Origin: Roseimicrobium gellanilyticum
GTDB lineage: Bacteria; Verrucomicrobiota; Verrucomicrobiia; Verrucomicrobiales; Verrucomicrobiaceae
DNA length: 64,000 nt
Direction: 5' to 3'
Assembly (NCBI RefSeq): GCF_003315205.1
Contig: NZ_QNRR01000003.1
Coordinates: 585,031 to 649,030 of the forward strand
Every line of letters begins with the position of its first letter. Within the stretch, counting starts at the first letter, position 1. A model generated the notes under the pieces. It saw only the letters and a list, made by a program, of their open reading frames with translations. It was not told where the DNA came from and ran no database searches. The position numbers were made by a program, and so were the translations under genes. Below, piece after piece: positions 33,365-42,641 of this stretch.

Positions 33365-34246
33365 TCACAGCGTGATCTCCGTGCCGATGCCCCGGTCCGT
33401 GAAGCACTCCAGCACCAGTGAGTGCGGGATGCGTCCATCAATCATGTGCACCTTGCCCACGCCGCCATGTAGCGAGTCCAGGGCGCTGTCCACCTTTGGA
33501 ATCATGCCACCAGAGATGATGCCTTCCTTCTTGAGCTGGGTGATGGAAGCCTCGTTCAAAGTTGGGATGAGCGTTGCGTTGTCCTTGGGATCACGCATCA
33601 CGCCCAGCACATCACTGAGGAAAATGAGCTTGGTGGCCTTCAGTTTCTTTGCCAGTGCGCAAGCCGCGATGTCGGCATTCACATTGAGTGTATTTCGGGT
33701 ACCGAGCTCACGAGCGACCGGTGAGACCACCGGCACCACCTCACCGGCCACGGCCAGGTCGATGACCTCCGTGTTGCACACGGTGACTTCTCCGACAAAG
33801 CCGAGATCCGCGGGTTCCCCCGTGGCGGGATCCTTCCCGAGCATCCGCTGCCCTGAGAACACCGTGGTACCGGGAAGGCCGATGGCACGACCGCCGAGCG
33901 CCTTGATGCGCTCCACAAGATCAGGGTTGATGACCCGGGCCAGGGTTTCTTCCACGATGCGAATAGTCGCTTCATCCGTCACGCGAAGGCCGCCGATGAA
34001 CTTGGCCTCCAAACCGGAGTCCTTCATGGCCTTGTTGATGGCCTTGCCGCCACCGTGCACCAGCACAGGGTTGATGCCCACGGCCTCGAGGAAAACGATG
34101 TCGCGCAGCAGGCTGTCCACCAAAGACTGTTCTTCCATGGCGCTGCCACCCACCTTGATGAGGAAGGTCTGGCCGCGGAAGCTCTGCATGTACGGCAGGG
34201 CTTCGAGAAGGACGGCGGCTTTGCTAATCTGGTCGTTCAGGCTCAT
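33365..34246 (-). CDS. argB: Acetylglutamate kinase
   Basis: A 293-residue amino-acid kinase phosphorylating N-acetylglutamate. The N-terminal KVGGSAMEEQ carries Lys31 and the Gly pair. VLVHGGGKAINKAM and FIGGLRVTD follow, with NADIAACALAKKL and GGMIPKVDSALDSL near the end. The length and N-terminal helix (DQISKAAVLLEALPYMQSFR) fit the arginine-inhibited hexameric type. It is the third gene in the operon. Confidence 0.95.
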   Translation of the reverse strand: MSLNDQISKAAVLLEALPYMQSFRGQTFLIKVGGSAMEEQSLVDSLLRDIVFLEAVGINPVLVHGGGKAINKAMKDSGLEAKFIGGLRVTDEATIRIVEETLARVINPDLVERIKALGGRAIGLPGTTVFSGQRMLGKDPATGEPADLGFVGEVTVCNTEVIDLAVAGEVVPVVSPVARELGTRNTLNVNADIAACALAKKLKATKLIFLSDVLGVMRDPKDNATLIPTLNEASITQLKKEGIISGGMIPKVDSALDSLHGGVGKVHMIDGRIPHSLVLECFTDRGIGTEITL

Positions 34247-34317
34247 GGCAGGGGAGGAAGGGGAAGCACTAAGGAAAGCTGGCGCAGGCTCACAACGAAA
34301 AAAACGTCACATCCACG

Positions 34318-34336
34318 GGGATCGCCAAGATCCCCG
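34318..34336. other. Intercistronic hairpin between argJ and argB
   Basis: GGGGATC and GATCCCC form a 7-bp stem with a five-base loop. On the minus strand a run of seven T follows, but only after about 12 bases. It might weaken transcription into argB or stabilise mRNA ends. It is not a standard terminator. Confidence 0.35.
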
Positions 34337-34366
34337 GGAGAAGGCCAAAACGGCTGGGACTGACGT

Positions 34367-35653
34367 TTACGCCAGTCCGGTCTGTCGTTTCGAGTGTACC
34401 GCAGCGGAGTATTCGCTGCTGTTGAAGTCCACGTACTCTTCGCTGAGGTCCGTGGTGAAGACGTTGTAGCAGGCGTCGCCGAGATTCAGGTCGATGGTGA
34501 CGGTGAAGTTCGCCTTGGCGGTGACCTTCTCCAGCTCCTTCACAGGAGTAGAGGTGGCCAGGCCGCCCTTGGCCGCGCACAATCCTCCAAAGTAGATGTC
34601 CACCAGCTCCTCCCTCACCCGGGCGTCGGCATAGCCGACCGCGTGGATGACGCGGCCCCAGTTCGGGTCGCCACCGTGGAAGGAGCACTTCACCAGCATG
34701 GACTTCGCAACCGTCTCAGCGACGGCTTTGGCATCCCGGTGGGTCTTGGCTCCATGGACGCGGATTTCTACAAACTTGGTTACGCGCTCGCCATCGCGCA
34801 CGATCATCTTGGCGAGGTTCATCATCACGTGCTTCAGCGCGGCGCGGAAAATTTCCGTGCAGGGTGACTTGCTCTTGATCAGCGGCACCTCACTGGCGCC
34901 ATTCGCCATGACAATCACGGTGTCATTCGTGCTGGTATCACCGTCGATGGTGATGCGGTTGAAAGTCTCTTCGACGGCGGCGTTCGTGGCTTTCTTGAGC
35001 TCTCCCGCCTGAATCTTCGCGTCCGTGGTGATGAAGGCCAGCATGGTGGCCATGTTCGGGCAGATCATGCCAGCGCCCTTGGCGACGCCCCCCACGCGGA
35101 AGGTTGCGCCCTCGCACTCCACCTCGACCGCGAATGTCTTCGGCTTGGTGTCGCTGGTCATGATGGCATGCATCGCGTCCTCAGAACCGGCCGGGCCGGA
35201 TTTCAGAGACTGCACAAGATCCTCAATGCGCGGCGTGACCCTCTGCATGGGCATCGGCATGCCGATGATGCCGGTGGAGCACACGAGTACCTGACGCATT
35301 TTCACGCCAAGCTTGTCCGCCGTGGCCTTCGTCATGGCCTTGGCATCTGCGATGCCCTGGGGGCCGGTGCAAGCGTTGGCGTTGCCGCTGTTCGCGATGA
35401 TGGCGCGCACGTCGCCCACCTTCACATGTTGCTGCGAGACGCGAACGCATCCGGCCTTCACCTTGTTCGTGGTGAAACAGGCCTCCGTATGCGTGGGCAG
35501 ATCGGAGGTGATGAGCGCCAAGTCCAGCCGGGTGGCCGTGGGGTTCTTGATGCCGCAGGAAATCGCGCCCGCGCGGAAACCCTTCGCGGCAGTCACGCCA
35601 CCGGCGATCTGCTTGAAGGGAAACTCAACGGCGGATGGGGGCTCCTTGCTCAT
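34367..35653 (-). CDS. argJ: Bifunctional ornithine acetyltransferase / N-acetylglutamate synthase
   Basis: A 428-residue protein that self-cleaves to alpha and beta chains. The cleavage site and nucleophile Thr203 lie in PNMATMLAFITTD, with KGAGMICP just before. It recycles the acetyl group from N-acetylornithine to glutamate, which explains the absence of argE and argA here. The oxyanion pair CSTGIIG (125-131) is present. It is second in the operon, 31 bp after argC. Confidence 0.95.
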   Translation of the reverse strand: MSKEPPSAVEFPFKQIAGGVTAAKGFRAGAISCGIKNPTATRLDLALITSDLPTHTEACFTTNKVKAGCVRVSQQHVKVGDVRAIIANSGNANACTGPQGIADAKAMTKATADKLGVKMRQVLVCSTGIIGMPMPMQRVTPRIEDLVQSLKSGPAGSEDAMHAIMTSDTKPKTFAVEVECEGATFRVGGVAKGAGMICPNMATMLAFITTDAKIQAGELKKATNAAVEETFNRITIDGDTSTNDTVIVMANGASEVPLIKSKSPCTEIFRAALKHVMMNLAKMIVRDGERVTKFVEIRVHGAKTHRDAKAVAETVAKSMLVKCSFHGGDPNWGRVIHAVGYADARVREELVDIYFGGLCAAKGGLATSTPVKELEKVTAKANFTVTIDLNLGDACYNVFTTDLSEEYVDFNSSEYSAAVHSKRQTGLA

Positions 35654-35684
35654 GGATTTCTACGGGAGTGCTGAGGGAAAGCAC

Positions 35685-36734
35685 TTAGACGACCATGAGG
35701 CCCGTTTCTTCCGGGAATCCATGGACGAGATTGAAGTTTTGCACGGCCTGGCCGGAGGCTCCCTTCACCAGGTTGTCCTCCGTGCTCATGAGAATGAGGC
35801 GTCCGGCACGTTCGTCGAACGCCCAGCCCACATCGATGAAATTGGTGCTCGTGATGTTCTTCGTGTCCGGGCACTGGTTCTTGCCCAGCAGCCGCACAAA
35901 GGGCCTGCCAGCGTACGCGGAGGCATAGGCGGCACTCACATCGTCGATGGTCACGCCTTCGCGCAGTCCGGCGAAAATGGTGGTGCAGATGCCCTGATTC
36001 ACCGGAATGAGATGCGTCACAAAGGTGAAGCGCACCTTTCGCCCGGCAGCGAGGTCCAGCTCCTGGCCGATCTCACTGACGTGCCGGTGCTTCGGCACGC
36101 TGTAGGCGCGTACGCTCTCATTGCACTCGACGAACAGGAAGGGGATGCTCTCCTTGCGTCCAGCACCGCTCACGCCGCTCATGCTGGAAACCGAAATGGG
36201 CGACTCATCCAGCAAGCCTGCTTTCAAGAGCGGCAGCAGCGGAACGAGCACGCTGGTCGGGTAGCAGCCCGGACAGGCAATGAGCCGGGCGTTCTTGATC
36301 TCATCCGCCCGCCATTCGGAGAGGGCATACACCGCCTCATCCAGGAGGGCCGGCGCGGGATGCGCGTGATCGTAGTACTCCGCGTACACCTTGGCATCCC
36401 GAAGACGGAAGTCCGCGCTGAGGTCGATGACCTTCAACCCGGCCTCCAGCAGGGGACCTGCAAACTCATGCGCCACGCCGTGAGGCAGGGCGAGGAAGGC
36501 GACCGTCGCACCCAGCGCTTTGATGGCCGCCACGTCCGGCGCGATGAACTTCAGAGCCTCCGCCTGGGGGAATCCGCGCAACCTGGGAAACTCAGACACC
36601 AGCGGCTTTCCAGCCAGCGCCCGGGAGGTCACGGCCACGATTTCCGCGTGCGGGTGCAGCAGCAACAGACGCAGGAGCTCTCTGCCTGAGTAGCCACTGG
36701 CGCCGACCACTGCGACTTTCACCGGGGAGGACAT
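35685..36734 (-). CDS. argC: N-acetyl-gamma-glutamyl-phosphate reductase
   Basis: A 349-residue NADPH-dependent enzyme from ATG 36734 (MSSPVKVAVVGASGYSG). The nucleotide loop GASGYSG is at 11-17. The catalytic cysteine Cys157 lies in ACPGCYPTSV. VSSMSGVSGAGRKESIPF and HRHVSEIGQEL are typical of the family. It is the first gene of the arginine operon. Upstream, two TTGTTCAC direct repeats (36795-36818) lie in the presumed promoter region. Confidence 0.95.
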   Translation of the reverse strand: MSSPVKVAVVGASGYSGRELLRLLLLHPHAEIVAVTSRALAGKPLVSEFPRLRGFPQAEALKFIAPDVAAIKALGATVAFLALPHGVAHEFAGPLLEAGLKVIDLSADFRLRDAKVYAEYYDHAHPAPALLDEAVYALSEWRADEIKNARLIACPGCYPTSVLVPLLPLLKAGLLDESPISVSSMSGVSGAGRKESIPFLFVECNESVRAYSVPKHRHVSEIGQELDLAAGRKVRFTFVTHLIPVNQGICTTIFAGLREGVTIDDVSAAYASAYAGRPFVRLLGKNQCPDTKNITSTNFIDVGWAFDERAGRLILMSTEDNLVKGASGQAVQNFNLVHGFPEETGLMVV

Positions 36735-36794
36735 GTTTTTTTGGGAGGGGGCGGAGTATGTGATCATGTGGGGCAGAAGCAAGGCGATTCACAC

Positions 36795-36818
36795 TTGTTC
36801 ACGAAGAAAGTTGTTCAC
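36795..36818. promoter_or_regulatory. Direct repeats upstream of argC
   Basis: TTGTTCAC occurs twice (36795-36802 and 36811-36818) with an 8-base spacer, 61-84 bp before the argC start. A related CACAC/GATTCA context surrounds them. It may be a regulator-binding site for the arginine operon. It is not a clear ARG box, so the role is speculative. Confidence 0.25.
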
Positions 36819-36980
36819 ATGGATTCATGGATGCATTCGCCTAAAATGCTTACGTTTTGCAAAGCGATTCAGCTTGAGCCTGACACTCCCCCTTTTCCGT
36901 TTTTCGTGAGAAAGATGCATCAGACACTTGCAATCAGGCGCGCTTCATCCAGACTGCCCGTCCTGCCAACAACTGGATCG

Positions 36981-37057
<77 letters not shown>

Positions 37058-37166
37058 GTGGGGACAGGAGCACCGTCAATCGGAGTGCTCCGCGTCAGGC
37101 GCCGCATGGAACTGAGTCCGAGGTTGCGTTTTCCCACCGCCAGCCTTTCTTCAGCGAGGTGACTCC

Positions 37167-37595
37167 ATGAAAATCCTCTTCCGGATGGCGATGCTGGGAC
37201 TCATTGTCGCGATGGTCGTCCTCGTGGCAAAGACGGACCCCAAGGCAGTGGTGACAAATCAGCGCGACAAAGCCGCCAGGCGATGGATCCGGGAGCACGT
37301 GCCGGACAAGGAAGTGGAAGTGCTGGGTTTCAGCGAAGAACGGAAACTGTGGGACCACACTTACCTGGTGGGATGGGCTCGCTGGAAGAACGCCTCCGGG
37401 GTGACCGTCGTGAGCCACCATGTGTTCGAGGTGAATGGTCCCACGCAAATGGTAAACGCGTGGTCAGCCCGGGAATTTGTGGCGACCAAAAAGTTTGAGC
37501 TCCAGGTGATGCCCACCGCTCTGCAGGGGCAAAGAGCGAGAGAGCTGCAGACATTTTGCAACGAGATGGGCATCCCCGTCGAAAAGGATACCTAA
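37167..37595 (+). CDS. Membrane-anchored hypothetical protein
   Basis: A 142-residue protein with one N-terminal TM helix (ILFRMAMLGLIVAMVVLVA) and an ~115-residue extracytoplasmic domain. The pattern W-x3-VPDKEVEVLGF, YLVGWARWKN and FVATKKF resembles the next gene's product loosely, so the two may be diverged tandem paralogues. No known domain was recognised. Confidence 0.6.
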   Translation: MKILFRMAMLGLIVAMVVLVAKTDPKAVVTNQRDKAARRWIREHVPDKEVEVLGFSEERKLWDHTYLVGWARWKNASGVTVVSHHVFEVNGPTQMVNAWSAREFVATKKFELQVMPTALQGQRARELQTFCNEMGIPVEKDT

Positions 37596-37644
37596 GCGCG
37601 CGAGCTTGACGTTTTGCCTTGGAATCGGTGAAGATGCCGGGGCC

Positions 37645-38142
37645 ATGAACAATATCGTTCGTTTCAGCGTCGGCTGCATGGGGTTGATCATGGTCGGCTT
37701 CGTGGTGGTGATGTACTTCGGGATGCGGGACACCGCGAAAACCGATTCTCCGGAAGAGCAGGCAAAGGCGCGGGTACGGCAGTGGATGGACCGGCTCTTC
37801 AACAACGCTGCCGAGCGTGAACTGGTGACCCTGGGGAGGGAGTACACCTTCGAGGGAGAAGACAAGAGCTACCGACTGGCGGATCTCCGCAGGAAAGATG
37901 CTACCGATCCGACTGCGGTGGAACGCTACGTGCTGCTGACCAGGCCGGATGGCACCGTCACCTATCACTGGACCGTGGCTGAGTTTACCAAAGAAAAGAA
38001 GGAGGCCGGGAAGGCTGAAGCAACGCCGGAGAGAGCCGCCTGGCAGGAGAAACGCTGGCTGATGATGCTGAAAGAAATGGGCCTGGAGGACAAAGCAGCG
38101 GCCCCAAGCCCAGCTGCCGTCCCCGCAGCGATCGGCAAGTAG
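37645..38142 (+). CDS. Membrane-anchored hypothetical protein
   Basis: A 165-residue protein from ATG 37645 (MNNIVRFSVGCMGLIMVGF) with one TM helix near the start. A charged domain follows (KARVRQWMDRL, YVLLTRPDGTVTYHWTVAEF), then an Ala/Pro-rich tail. It is 49 bp after a similar-sized anchored protein with comparable layout. Function unknown. It converges with the next gene. Confidence 0.6.
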   Translation: MNNIVRFSVGCMGLIMVGFVVVMYFGMRDTAKTDSPEEQAKARVRQWMDRLFNNAAERELVTLGREYTFEGEDKSYRLADLRRKDATDPTAVERYVLLTRPDGTVTYHWTVAEFTKEKKEAGKAEATPERAAWQEKRWLMMLKEMGLEDKAAAPSPAAVPAAIGK

Positions 38143-38154
38143 CGCAGCACTCAA

Positions 38155-38604
38155 TTAGCTATCAAAGCCCATGCCCTCGCAGGTGCGATCTGCGTACTCG
38201 ATTCGCCACACACGATAGTCACGCCCACCCTCGAGGCCGATGAACATGCGACGCTTCCCCTTGTGCAGGTAGAAGTGGATCTCGCCGATCGTCAGCCCAT
38301 CAACTTCTGCGGCGTAGATGTCGCCATGCCTGGTCAGACTGACCTTTTCTTTGTCCTTCTCCGTCGCGACCGAGGCGACCAGAAACTCAGGAACCTCCAG
38401 CACCTCACGAGCAAAGGCCACCACCGCATCCGACGGTTTTTTCAGCCTCTCATAGTCCAGGCTGAATTTCAGGCCGCGATACTCCCCATGCCAGCTTTCG
38501 TCTTCATCGGACCAGTGCGTGACGCCCAGCACCTCGTCGGTGTAGATGCTGTCAGGGTCTTCACCCTTCTTGAAGACATCGAAGAGGTTGGAGAGAAAAC
38601 CCAT
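38155..38604 (-). CDS. Cytosolic hypothetical protein
   Basis: A 149-residue soluble, acidic protein beginning MGFLSNLFDVFKKGEDPDSI. Alternating strands and a Trp-rich segment (VTHWSDEDESWHGEY) suggest a small alpha/beta fold. No signal peptide, membrane segment or recognised motif. It converges with the 37645 gene across a 12-bp gap. Confidence 0.6.
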   Translation of the reverse strand: MGFLSNLFDVFKKGEDPDSIYTDEVLGVTHWSDEDESWHGEYRGLKFSLDYERLKKPSDAVVAFAREVLEVPEFLVASVATEKDKEKVSLTRHGDIYAAEVDGLTIGEIHFYLHKGKRRMFIGLEGGRDYRVWRIEYADRTCEGMGFDS

Positions 38605-38797
38605 GCACCACCCTATCTGTGGGCTGAAGTGGGATCAAGGTGTGTGCGTTTTCGCCACGACCGCAGGGGCCTACCTGCAGGATTTCGACTCAACATGCCA
38701 CCGCACCTTTCGCCGGCCGAATTTGATGGTATGCTGGAGGTTCCCTCATTCCCTTTAGCGGAAGAGCGGATTCCAAACGTATCCCTCTAAAGACCCG

Positions 38798-40087
38798 ATG
38801 TTCGACATTCGCGAAAAACCCAATCTCGTTGAGAGCGCCCTGCTCATCAGCGCCTGCTTTCGCCGTGAAGACCTCGGGGAGGCTCGCGAGATGCTGGAGG
38901 AGTTGAAGGATCTGGTCAGCACCTTGAGCATCGGCATCGCGGAAGCAGTGACCGTCCACGTGCGCGACATGAGTCCCCGCTACCTGACAGGCTCAGGCAA
39001 GGCGAAGGAACTCATGGATCACGCCAAGGCGCTGGGCTGTGATGCCATCATTTTTGACAACGAGCTGAGCCCCGGACAACAGCGCGCCTGGGAAGAAGAA
39101 TCCGGCCTGTGTGTCATCGACCGGCAGGAGGTCATCCTGGACATCTTCAATCTCCGCGCACGCACGCGTGAGGCACGCCTGCAGGTGGCCCTGGCGCGCA
39201 TGGAGTACTCCATGCCGCGACTCACCCGCATGTGGGCGCACCTGGACCGCCAGCGTGGTGCTGGCGGCGGTGGCGCCGGCGGTGCCGCACGTGGTGAAGG
39301 TGAACTCCAGTTGGAAATCGACCGCCGACTGGCCAACAAGCGCATTGAGAAACTCAAGGCGGACCTCATTGAGGTTCGCAAGCAGCGCGACACCCAGCGC
39401 AAGGAGCGCAGCCGTGTGCCCGTGCCGCATGGCGCCATTGTCGGCTACACAAACGCGGGCAAATCCTCCCTGCTGAACCTGCTGACCAAGAGCGATGTGC
39501 TCGCGGAGAACAAGCTTTTCGCCACGCTGGATACCAGCACCCGGCGCATGGAGATGCCGGACGGCCAGCAAATCCTGCTCACAGACACCGTCGGTTTCGT
39601 GCGCAAGCTGCCTCACGATCTGGTGCAGAGTTTCCGTGCCACTCTGGAGGAGGCGAATCTCGCCGACTTCCTCATCCACGTGGTGGACGCCTCTCATGAG
39701 AGCGCGGAAATCTTTCTCCAAACCACCACCGAAGTCCTCAAGGAGCTGGGCGCTGGAGATAAGAAGACCATCCTCGTCTTCAACAAGATTGATCTCGTCA
39801 GCGACCCGGCCCGCATTCAGGAACTCCAGCACCGCCATCCGGACGCCATCATGATGTCCGTGAAGGACGGCACGGGACTGGATGAGTTGCTCCACCGCGT
39901 TCACGAAATGGTCTTTGACCGGGTGGTGCGGCTCGACCTGCGCCTCCCGATGCACCGCCTCGACCTTCTCGCGCTCGCGCATCAGGAAGGCAAGGTGTTG
40001 CACGAGGACTATGAGGCAGACGCCGCAGTGGTGCAGTGCGTAGTGCCCAAGCGACTGGTGTCGCGTTTCACGCCATTCGCCGTTTAA
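38798..40087 (+). CDS. hflX: GTPase HflX
   Basis: A 429-residue ribosome-associated GTPase that can split stalled or stress-inactivated ribosomes. The N-terminal HflX domain (LTGSGKAKEL, FDNELSPGQQRAWEEESG, VIDRQEVILDIFNLRARTREA) precedes a Gly-rich loop (154-168). The G domain follows, with G1 GYTNAGKSS (216-224), a TDTVGFVRKLPHDLVQSF switch II segment, and NKID. Length is usual for the family. Confidence 0.95.
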   Translation: MFDIREKPNLVESALLISACFRREDLGEAREMLEELKDLVSTLSIGIAEAVTVHVRDMSPRYLTGSGKAKELMDHAKALGCDAIIFDNELSPGQQRAWEEESGLCVIDRQEVILDIFNLRARTREARLQVALARMEYSMPRLTRMWAHLDRQRGAGGGGAGGAARGEGELQLEIDRRLANKRIEKLKADLIEVRKQRDTQRKERSRVPVPHGAIVGYTNAGKSSLLNLLTKSDVLAENKLFATLDTSTRRMEMPDGQQILLTDTVGFVRKLPHDLVQSFRATLEEANLADFLIHVVDASHESAEIFLQTTTEVLKELGAGDKKTILVFNKIDLVSDPARIQELQHRHPDAIMMSVKDGTGLDELLHRVHEMVFDRVVRLDLRLPMHRLDLLALAHQEGKVLHEDYEADAAVVQCVVPKRLVSRFTPFAV

Positions 40088-40272
40088 CAAGGCACTCCTT
40101 CGCGATGGCTTTGGGTCGTCGCGCTCATGGCCTGCGACCTCATGGAAAACCCAATTTTCAAAAAAGGTCACGCTGCGTCACAATGTTTTAAAAATCTTAA
40201 ATTTTCATTGAGCTTAAATAAAAATCTGCTAAAAGCGACATAGGCCATAACAACTCAACCCTTTGGACCGCC

Positions 40273-41043
40273 ATGCTGCGTCACCTCTTCCTCCATCGGG
40301 TCCGCAATCGGGCGCATCAACTTTTTGCGTTTCTGTTTCCAAAGGGCTTCGACGGTGAGGTTTTCATCTGTGGCGGCGCCTTCAAGCCGCTCCTTCGCAA
40401 GGGTCTGGTCATGCACGATCTGGATTTGTGGGTCCGTGACCGGAAACAACGAGCCAAACTCTGCCAGGCGCTGCTGGACCGTGGCGCGGTGCTTTTGCAG
40501 GATTTCCATCCCTACTGCCTGAAGTTCCGGTTGGAAGGGCAGATCATCGAAATCACCTACCACAACGTGAAGGACGGCACGCTGGCGGACGTGCTGAACA
40601 CTTTTGACATCGCGCTCTGCGCCATGGGCGCGCGGTTTGCCGCTGGCCGCCTGGAGGAAGTACATGTCACCGAAGAGTGCTGGCAGTCCATCCGCGCCAA
40701 GGAAGTTCGCCTGCTCGAGGCATACTTCTGCTTCATCGGCCTGCAAAAGCCAGCCAGCCTTCTGCGCTCGTTGCACCGCATGGGTCAAAAGGCCGCAGAG
40801 CTGGGCTATCAGGTGAACTCTGACCACGAGCACCGGCTCTGGGACATCTACTGGCATGACTACTCGGAGGACGAGCGTCGGCAGGCGATGGACCTGTATT
40901 TCGACACCATGGTAGCCTACAAAGGCCAGCACGATGAACGCATCGTGCACCGCGCTTCCGTGGCGTACGTGCCCATTCCCAAGGCGCAGGGAGACGTCAC
41001 GCCCCTGAGTGTCCCGCCGCGTCTGCGGCCCCTTCCCGCTTGA
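40273..41043 (+). CDS. Nucleotidyltransferase-like protein (PolA-head fold), function unknown
   Basis: A 256-residue protein. The N-terminal third has VFICGGAFKPLLRKGLVMHDLDLWV: a Gly-Gly pair followed by an Asp-Leu-Asp motif, as in polymerase-beta-like nucleotidyltransferases (CCA-adding enzyme head, MNT types). A long helical C-terminal region follows with no clear RNA-binding domain. No antitoxin partner is adjacent. It is flanked by AT-rich spacers of 185 and 436 bp, unlike its GC-rich neighbours. Activity is uncertain. Confidence 0.55.
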   Translation: MLRHLFLHRVRNRAHQLFAFLFPKGFDGEVFICGGAFKPLLRKGLVMHDLDLWVRDRKQRAKLCQALLDRGAVLLQDFHPYCLKFRLEGQIIEITYHNVKDGTLADVLNTFDIALCAMGARFAAGRLEEVHVTEECWQSIRAKEVRLLEAYFCFIGLQKPASLLRSLHRMGQKAAELGYQVNSDHEHRLWDIYWHDYSEDERRQAMDLYFDTMVAYKGQHDERIVHRASVAYVPIPKAQGDVTPLSVPPRLRPLPA

Positions 41044-41479
41044 TTGAAAGTTTCCAGCAGCAGCACCACGATGCTGCACGGAAGCTTTCCCGAACAGACA
41101 GAATCTGGCGCAAGCATGCCATGCCGCATGCAGATGCGTCCCCACCCTGAGGCAGTTTCGGCAAGACGAGCAAAAATCGCCGAATTTCGTCGGCGAAAGA
41201 ATTCCGCGGATGATCCCTCGTTGCAGTTGGGCCCGACAGGATTCGAGAATTTATGATGAGAATGGCTTTCGTGGCAGACTACGGAAAGAGCCTTAAAGCA
41301 TCATTTAGACAGCCTTCGATGCGTCATAAACGCCTGAGTCTGCGGCATAAATGAATGCTTAGAGTTTATCGCGTAGAGGACCTGTTGGAATTGCAATTAT
41401 GAGAAAGTTTAACAAAGTTAACATCATTTTTCATAATTTTTATTGAATCTGCGAATGGTCGGCCATAGACTCCGCAATC
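41044..41479. other. Gene-free, AT-rich spacer with two hairpins
   Basis: An imperfect stem-loop (41046-41089; GAAAGTTTCC pairing with GGAAGCTTTC, then GCAGCA with TGCTGC) follows the nucleotidyltransferase-like stop immediately. A second stem CGCCG/CGGCG lies near 41178-41195. The last ~140 bases are AT-rich and probably hold the promoter of the glycan cluster; no specific -35/-10 pair is convincing. Confidence 0.4.
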
Positions 41480-42598
41480 ATGAGAATGCAGCCTCTCACC
41501 GACTCCCACGCGAAATTGAATGGAAATTCAACGCGCATCGTGCACCTGAGCCAGTCGGACTTCCGTGATGGCGGTCTCGTGAGCACTGAACGCAAGCCTG
41601 CGAGCGTCTCCATCGACCTCGACAATCTCTGGGCCTATCTCAAGACCGCGGGTGTGTCCGGTTGGGAATCCTATCCCGGCTATCTCAATGAAGTGACGCC
41701 GCGTATTCTTCAGACGCTCGGCAAGTTCGACATCAACGCGACCTTCTTCGTCGTGGGACGTGACGCCGCGAATCCGGAGAACGCTCCTGCACTTCGCGCC
41801 ATTGCAGACGCCGGCCACGAAATCGGCAATCACTCCTTCGACCACGAGCCATGGATGCCCCTCTACAGCGACGCGGAGCTTGCCGCTGACTTCAACAAAT
41901 CTGAAGCCGCCATCCTCGAAGCGACCGGTCAGCGTCCTCGTGGTTTCCGTGGCCCGGGCTTCTGCACGTCCGGCCGTATGCGCGATGTGCTCCGCCTACG
42001 CGGCTATGAGTACGATGCCTCCCTGCTACCGACCTTCCTTGGCCCCATTGCGCGCTACTACTTCCAGCTCGTGTCCCGCCTTCCCGGCAAGGAGAAGGGC
42101 AAGCGCTCCCTGCTCTACGGAGGTTTCTCCAACGGAACGATGCCGCTGCGTCCCTTCGAGATTCGTCCGGGTCTCATGGAAGTGCCGGTGACCACGATGC
42201 CGATCTCCCGCCTGCCCGTGCACTTGAGCTACCTGCTCTTCCTTGCACAGCATTCGGATGCCCTGGCCCGCCTCTACTGGCGCATCGCCACCACACTGTG
42301 CCGCATGAGCAATGTGGGCCCTTCGCTGCTGCTGCATCCCACGGACTTCATGGATCTCAATGATGCGCCGGCGATGAGCTACTTCCCCGCGATGCGCATC
42401 CCGGTCGCCCGGAAGCAGGCGCTGGTCGAGTTCGTCCTGAGCAGCCTGCGCAAGCGTTGGAACGTCGGCACCGTCGCAGACCATGCCGCCGCCTTCCGCA
42501 AGATGCCAGCCAACGTGATCCCAATGCCGATCTCCACCCTGCCGGCCCCCGAGTCACTCCCCTCGCCCGTCACTGCAGCAATGTCCCGCCACGCCTGA
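41480..42598 (+). CDS. NodB-family polysaccharide deacetylase
   Basis: A 372-residue protein with a NodB homology domain at about 42-200. The metal and base residues are visible: SIDLDN with Asp46/Asp48 and GNHSFDH with His118 and His122, then RGFRGPGF. A C-terminal region of ~150 residues lies beyond the domain. There is no signal peptide, suggesting a cytoplasmic lipid-linked glycan substrate. It is the first gene of a cluster with a GT2 and an FAD oxidoreductase (gaps 43 and 125 bp). Substrate unknown. Confidence 0.8.
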   Translation: MRMQPLTDSHAKLNGNSTRIVHLSQSDFRDGGLVSTERKPASVSIDLDNLWAYLKTAGVSGWESYPGYLNEVTPRILQTLGKFDINATFFVVGRDAANPENAPALRAIADAGHEIGNHSFDHEPWMPLYSDAELAADFNKSEAAILEATGQRPRGFRGPGFCTSGRMRDVLRLRGYEYDASLLPTFLGPIARYYFQLVSRLPGKEKGKRSLLYGGFSNGTMPLRPFEIRPGLMEVPVTTMPISRLPVHLSYLLFLAQHSDALARLYWRIATTLCRMSNVGPSLLLHPTDFMDLNDAPAMSYFPAMRIPVARKQALVEFVLSSLRKRWNVGTVADHAAAFRKMPANVIPMPISTLPAPESLPSPVTAAMSRHA

Positions 42599-42641
42599 GA
42601 CAGAAAAAACCAAGGCTCAACCTCAACACAACAACTGCCCC

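Noticed and set aside
35313..36689. 458-codon plus-strand frame across argJ/argC
   Set aside because: Antisense to two well-supported arginine genes; no motif.
41044..41256. 70-codon frame after the nucleotidyltransferase-like gene
   Set aside because: It runs through two hairpins, has no ribosome-binding site and no protein-like pattern.
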